Shown here: positions 58,879-64,000 of the stretch, piece by piece
How the letters are laid out: the number at the start of each line of letters is the position of its first letter
How positions within the stretch are numbered: position 1 is the first letter of the stretch
Origin: Asterella californica
Lineage: Eukaryota; Streptophyta; Marchantiopsida; Marchantiales; Aytoniaceae
Length of the DNA: 64,000 nt
Assembly: GCA_036924285.1 (NCBI GenBank)
Contig: JAYKYS010000015.1
Location: forward strand, 7,254,001 to 7,318,000
Direction: 5' to 3'
The notes under the pieces: generated by a model
What the model saw: the letters and a program-made list of their open reading frames with translations, nothing else
Databases searched by the model: none
What the model was told of the DNA's origin: nothing
Made by a program: the position numbers and the translations under genes

Positions 58879-61800
58879 ATGGCGGGAATGGAAGTCGATG
58901 ATGGTCCGACAAAGGTTGGAGGCAAGCGGAACTTTGCTCGTTCGGGAATCACTGGGGGAAGATGGGTGGGGCAGCAGGTTTGTCGATACTGGCAGGAAGG
59001 GCGATGTATACGGGGAGACGACTGTCAGTGGCTTCATCCTGACAGCGCAGGTCCGACTGGACGTCCTCATGCTAGTAATGGCCTGGCCAACAAGAGACCC
59101 AGCAACGTGATTGATAACAGAATTGACAATCGTGGTGGCTTTTCTGATGGGTCATCGGGTGGTTTCTCCAGCGGTAGTGGAGCCAGGCGTAATCTCCCGT
59201 CCGCGAAATGGGGCCGGCCTCGAGGTAGTAACGTTCGAGCTGGAAGAACTGCGCCGGATACTGGGAGAAGACCTCGAGATAAAGTATGCAGCTTTTGGTT
59301 GAAGGGCAATTGTCACAGAGGAGATGAATGCAACTACCTTCATGCGCATTCCGCAAGTCCTGACATCAGTCTGATCAAGCAACTGGACGGCCATGGAAAG
59401 GTGCCACCCTGATTCTGTCTAGGTCTGTGACATATACAGGTTTTATGCTATCAAAATTCGAGTTCAGGGTAACGACGATAACATTTTTAGACCCATCGGC
59501 TAATTTCGTGGGATAATTCCAGTTCTCTGCAGGCAGAGCAAAGGATTTTAGTACACAGCTCTGTGCTGCGACAATCATGAGCACGCAAGCGCAAGCAAAA
59601 ATTAAGTAGAATTAAGTAGAATTAATTTCGCTTTAATGAAGTTTTACCTGGGAATTATGCAGACTGTACGAGCTATAGAGTTGCCTCATGGTTCGTCTCA
59701 CTTGTATAGTGGAGGTTTGGATCAGACACTCAGAATCTGGGATTGTAACACGGGAGAGGTACGTTGCTGAGGATTAAGCCGTGTTCCTGGTCGTCTACTC
59801 TTGTGTTCGGCGAGTATTTCAAAAAGGCAGCATATTTCCAGCTTCAAAACCAGAACGGCCCTTTAGCTTTATGACATTTGAACCTGTTCCGTGTTTTTAC
59901 ATGTATTTTACTGTATTGCCGTGTGTATCGTCACTATCATTGCATTGGAGAGGAATACATGTCTTTTGTTGTCCTCGATTCACTCGGTATTTCCGTCTAG
60001 CGTTCTCTTGGGTTGATGTTACTCTTGTGGGTCCAGCGAACCAGGAGCTATGCTCATTTTGTTAGTAATGTTTTGCAGTGCATAAACGTTATTCCTATGG
60101 GGGGAGATGTTGGAGCTCTTCTGAGTGCAGCCACATGGCTCTTCGTTGGTCTGCTGAATGAAGTGAAGGTAAGTGAAAATCCCACTGGGCCACCACTGTA
60201 TGCTCCTGAGTATCTTCTCCTTCTGAGTTGCTAAGGGATGTGAAGATGTGTCTAAATGCGGAACTGTGACTGCAGATATGGGACATGCAAACTCATGCTC
60301 AACAGAGCCTGAATGGACCTCAGGGAATGGTCCACTCTTTAGCTGTCAGCGCAGACATGCTTTTTGCTGGGATCCAAGTAAGCTCCTACTGCGTGCTACA
60401 GAGCACTACAGAGAGGTGTAGGTCGTAAGTCATGAGCTTGTTCTAAGTTCTTGTCGGACATTGTTATATGTGTTGAAGTCAGAAATACAGTTCAGCTGTA
60501 CGGGATGATCGTTGGGGGTTGCTCGGTCGTCCTCGTAGCTGTACGTTTTACTTAAGATTCTTATCAAAGACCACCGTTCTGAACGTCTTAATGTAACAAA
60601 TCCAGGATGGTAGTGTTTTGGCGTGGAAGTTCAGCACCGTGACGAATGCGTTTGAACCGGCTGCTTCTTTACTCGGGCACAGTGGAGCGGTCGTGACACT
60701 GATGATTCACGGGAATCAGCTGTTTTCAGGATCAATCGACAAGGCTATTAAGGTCAGTGTGTCATTTACAAGGGAATGAACTCTACTGTTTGAAACATTG
60801 TTGTCAGTTCATGCGATACTAGGTGCCTTGTACTGTTTATAAATTTCTCAAAATTTGGGCTTCACTTCATCTAGACACCATCCTCATCGCTTCGTTTGAA
60901 GCTTCACTTGTGTCGAAGGAAAGAGTGGAGGAGCTCGCATTGCACCCAGTAGCTTGCACCCCACATTCTCCGCCGCGTTTGAACAAGAAGTCTTATATGC
61001 GAGAGGACCCTGTATTCAAAAGTATCTTTTGAATACAGGGTTAGCTTTCTCTTGAAGTCTTTCGTTTACATTCCAGTCTTCCGGGTGTAAATTTCGTGCT
61101 GACGTACAACGCGATCTAAAGTCGGTCAGCTATTGAAATGGTGCTTTAGGTCGACACGTTCTAAGTCCATAGCTTGAGAAATATCTTCTTTAGATTCTTC
61201 GTCTATGTTTATGAACAGGTCTTAGACCCAGAAGAAGAATCTGTCGATAGTTTGTTTAAATAATTTTTCCTGTCTTCCATGTTGTCATCCTCTTCTCTTT
61301 TTTCTAATTTTTTTGGTGTGTTGTGGTGGATGTTCGACAGGTTTGGGACTTGGGAACTGGTCAGTGTGTTCAGACTCTTCAAGGGCATGCTCATGTCGTC
61401 ATGCGACTACTCGTCTGGGATAAGTTCTTGCTATCGTGTTCTCTAGACGGGACAGTAAGAGTGAGTTATCAGGATCATTACAGAACCTCGTAGGGTCGCC
61501 TGCGGTTTCTGTACTTGCTTTACCTGGACACTCTTTTCCTTCTCGTGAATGGGTATTTGCTTGTGCCAAACAGAATTTTCAGTTCAACATGCATCTTACA
61601 TTCGTCTGTGGTGTGATAGGTCTGGGGTCCAAACCCTGAAGGTTTTTTCGAACCTAGGTACACACACCCTGAAGAAAATGATGGAGACGTAAATCCAAGA
61701 AACGTGAGTATCGAAGTTATACATGTAGATTGTTAGTCGTTTACTGTCTCGCTGTCTTTGTGGTCGGATTGATGTTCAGATTTCACTGTGAGGATCTGGT

Positions 61801-62578
61801 AAGAAACAGGCGAGGCCTGATAAGTAAGTACTCGGATTTCGTGATCATGCGTTACTACTGGATGCGTCCTTTGCAGGTTGAACCAGCTGGCGCCTTAACT
61901 ATGTGTGGAACGATGGATTCCTCCGGGAAGCCGGTCTTGGTATGTTCATACAATGACAATACCGTCCACTTCTACGATCTCCCTACGTAAGTCTGGTCTT
62001 CACCGTTCTCTACTTTCTTTAAGCCTCTAGTCTGGCCTTAGTGTGCTCCTAAGGTCGAAATCTTAGTTTCGAGAATCTTGTGCAAATGAAGCTAACGGAG
62101 TTAGAATACCGTGTGCTTCTTTCTCGAGGTGTTTGGCGGTGAAAAAGAATACCTGTCAAGATAGGAGGTATATAGGAAGGTGTTATGCCACAGCTCCGGT
62201 TTCAAGGCAACACACGTGTATCATCGTCGTATTGGGTGTATCCTCGTTGCCGGAAGGCATTAGCAAGCAGGGAGAATGTGTTTTTTTAAGTCCAAAGACA
62301 GGTTTGAGGTTGTCGACTGGTTAAATATCGTAGGGGACGTTTGGGGTCGGCCAAGTCAGTGCTCGTCAGTTTGAACGCAAACTGTGTCAAAGACTTCGGG
62401 TACGTTTAATTCTGACTTCCGAGTACTCCCTGGAATGTGCAGATTTTCAGAACGAGGAACGATACAAACTCGTGAGGAGGTTCGGGCTATGCAAGTGGGC
62501 CCCGGAGGCCTTGTATTTTCCGGAGAGGGCAGTGGAGACGTGAAGGTTTGGCGTTTTGCAGAAGCTGCAACTAGTTAA
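58879..62578 (+). CDS. ZFWD: CCCH zinc finger and WD40 repeat protein, nine exons
   Basis: A member of the plant ZFWD family: two CCCH fingers and a seven-bladed WD40 propeller, probably RNA-binding and nuclear. Exons: 58,879-59,400, 59,663-59,758, 60,079-60,168, 60,276-60,377, 60,606-60,752, 61,341-61,460, 61,620-61,703, 61,877-61,986 and 62,443-62,578; all GT-AG and in frame, giving 468 residues. Finger 1 is C35-x7-C43-x5-C49-x3-H53 (VCRYWQEGRCIRGDDCQWLH), finger 2 is C137-x7-C145-x5-C151-x3-H155. A Gly/Arg/Ser-rich linker lies between. From about residue 168 WD repeats follow: SGGLDQTLRIWDCNTG, IWDMQTHAQQSL, SGSIDKAIKVWDLGTGQC, SCSLDGTVRVWG, CSYNDNTVHFYDLP and SGEGSGDVKVWRF. Exon 7 has a second in-frame donor at 61,689 (15 nt earlier). 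The first ATG after an in-frame TTG was used as start. Confidence 0.93.
61007..61041. repeat. 16-bp perfect hairpin in ZFWD intron 5
   Basis: Arms 61,007-61,022 and 61,026-61,041 are exact reverse complements separated by only TAT. It sits in the largest ZFWD intron (60,753-61,340). Confidence 0.9.
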
Positions 62579-64000
62579 ATACACTATGTTTTCGAGTTAT
62601 AGGGTGTAATGTTTTAGTTCCGTTTCCCGTAGAGGAGTAGCCACCTGAGAAGAGTAAGGTGCACTGTCGGCTTTCCAAAACTTTTCTGAGGATCTAGATT
62701 GTGAAGTACACGAGCCTCACATTTGGGGCCTTGTTTATCAGTTTACCCTCTTGTTCGACATCAGATAGTGGGGGATACTGCGGCTGAAGGGAACTGCTGT
62801 AAATTCAGTAGAAAGCTAGTTATTACCTTCTTGAAGCGTTTCTTGACATCTGACAGGAGTCGGCTGGAGTTAGCACAAAGCTTCAACCTTGCCCATTAGA
62901 AGACCTAAGGTCGATGTAAGCTTTGTTTTTTCCCTCATTGACCTAGCCCAAGTCCAGGACTGAAAAGAGCGGCGAGGTTTTAATTAATTTTACGGTCTAC
63001 TTCATGACCTGCCTCGTCTTGCTTCTGCTCATCTTGCTCTTCCAGAAGTTGAGAGATGAGGCACAGTTTTACGTCATACCGGTGACTTTACCGTTGTATT
63101 CTGTTTCCATTTGTACCTACTAAGTAATCGAGCCATGGAGCTAGCAGCGGTAGCATTTCGATGTACGTGGGGTTGTCTACCATTTTTCTCTTTCTTCGAG
63201 TCGACTCCAAGGTCCTGGGGGGTTACCGGGAACAAAGTTGACAGATCAATTCGGTTGATTGCAGTTTCATCACCTATTTCGGATAGTAGAAAAACGATTG
63301 GCGCAATCCCCCGTTGAAAGTTCTGTGCAATTGGCGACTACGATATTGTGTTTCGTGGCTCCTTACTTGGAGTCTTATACCAAAACAGCGATCTTAGTCA
63401 TTCTATTACGCAACCGACGTTGAATGAGGGTTGGTTGGTCTGTGTGAAGAGAGCCCAGCTTCTGGTTGTGCAGGTTGCAGCGTGCAAGGTACATGCCTTG
63501 CTCATCCCAGCATTGTAGACTGTTTAAAAAATTAGTTTCCCTCGAGTTTCGGTTCCCCAATCATCATTCGTTCGCTCCAGCGCCGTTATCCCATAGGCGA
63601 TTAGTTTGACGGGCACTTTTCACGGGACTTGTGGAGGAGATGGGGAAGGTGAGGGAGCTGTAGAAAGTGGAGACTGATGGAGTCGAGATGAGAGTGCAGG
63701 TCGGTGACAGCATCGCCGTGAACTGGACTGCTTTACTGTGATTAGGTTTCACTCTGACAATTCTTCTGAGAGGTTGAGAAGAACTTCAGTCGGCGAGGTA
63801 GAGTTCGGAGATTCTGTAAATTTGAAGTGCTTCGTTACTCCCAGCACTGGGATGGGAGGTCATTTCGTCCAAGGTCATGTAGATGGGACAGGCACCTCTC
63901 GTCAGTTTTGATCCCGAAGACGATTTCTTGTGGGTGAAAATCAAGACGAGCCCTGAGCAGTGGAAGCTAATCGTTCCAAGGGCTACATTGCGGTTGATGG
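62579..64000. other. 3' flank of ZFWD; possible partial exon at the right edge
   Basis: Contains the ZFWD 3' UTR. At about 63,718-63,918 a plus-strand frame is open (ELDCFTVIRFHSDNSSERLR, then RTSVGEVEFGDSVNLKCFV and TPSTGMGGHFVQGHVDGTG) and ends at a TGA; an ATG-started peptide in another frame just upstream reads MRVQVGDSIAVNWTALL. Neither is recognised. They may be pieces of a gene that continues to the right or chance. Confidence 0.3.

Noticed and set aside
59067..59394. Minus-strand ORFs opposite ZFWD exon 1
   Set aside because: They are antisense shadows of the Gly/Arg-rich coding exon.

Overview
This is a nuclear stretch of a land-plant genome: intron-containing genes with GT-AG introns of about 100-600 bp, a secretory class III peroxidase, a plant-type CCCH/WD40 (ZFWD) gene, Ty1/copia, Ty3/gypsy and PIF/Harbinger remnants, and Met-tRNA primer binding sites. 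The base composition and the divergence of the genes suggest an early-diverging plant (a bryophyte such as a liverwort), but that is an inference and the species is not established by the sequence.

Layout. 1-6.9 kb: 5' part of a decayed gypsy element on the minus strand (integrase, RNase H, RT, protease, gag, primer site, putative 5' LTR; the 3' end lies off the left edge). 8.4-10.5 kb: two copia gag remnants. 10,947-16,313: a complete but dead copia element with both LTRs, polypurine tract, primer site and a perfect 5-bp target duplication. 18.3-20.7 kb: an internally deleted copia element. 21,487-23,531 (minus): a four-exon class III peroxidase with all key residues. 26.6-29.2 kb: a tandem repeat array followed by a second gypsy gag remnant on the plus strand, related to the first. 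33.4 kb: a solo LTR of the copia family found at 36.4-39.8 kb. 41.9-43.7 kb: a PIF/Harbinger remnant, with a trihelix/Myb-like ORF followed by a broken DDE transposase. 47,507-51,056 (plus): UTP6, a ribosome-biogenesis gene in six exons. 54.6-56.6 kb: tandem and inverted repeats in AT-rich DNA. 58,879-62,578 (plus): ZFWD in nine exons.

The three intact genes are independent housekeeping or secretory genes embedded in TE-rich DNA; nothing suggests a cluster or a shared pathway. UTP6 acts in the nucleolar SSU processome, the peroxidase is secreted to the apoplast, and ZFWD is a probable RNA-binding WD40 scaffold. Exon boundaries were worked out by hand from reading frame, splice signals and family alignment.

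I did not find a convincing new biological system. The most notable patterns are a run of premature stops in unrelated retroelements that nearly all replace a conserved tryptophan codon (TGG to TGA), the paired Harbinger ORFs, LTRs of one family that differ by the number of an internal repeat, and a 33-bp perfect inverted repeat.
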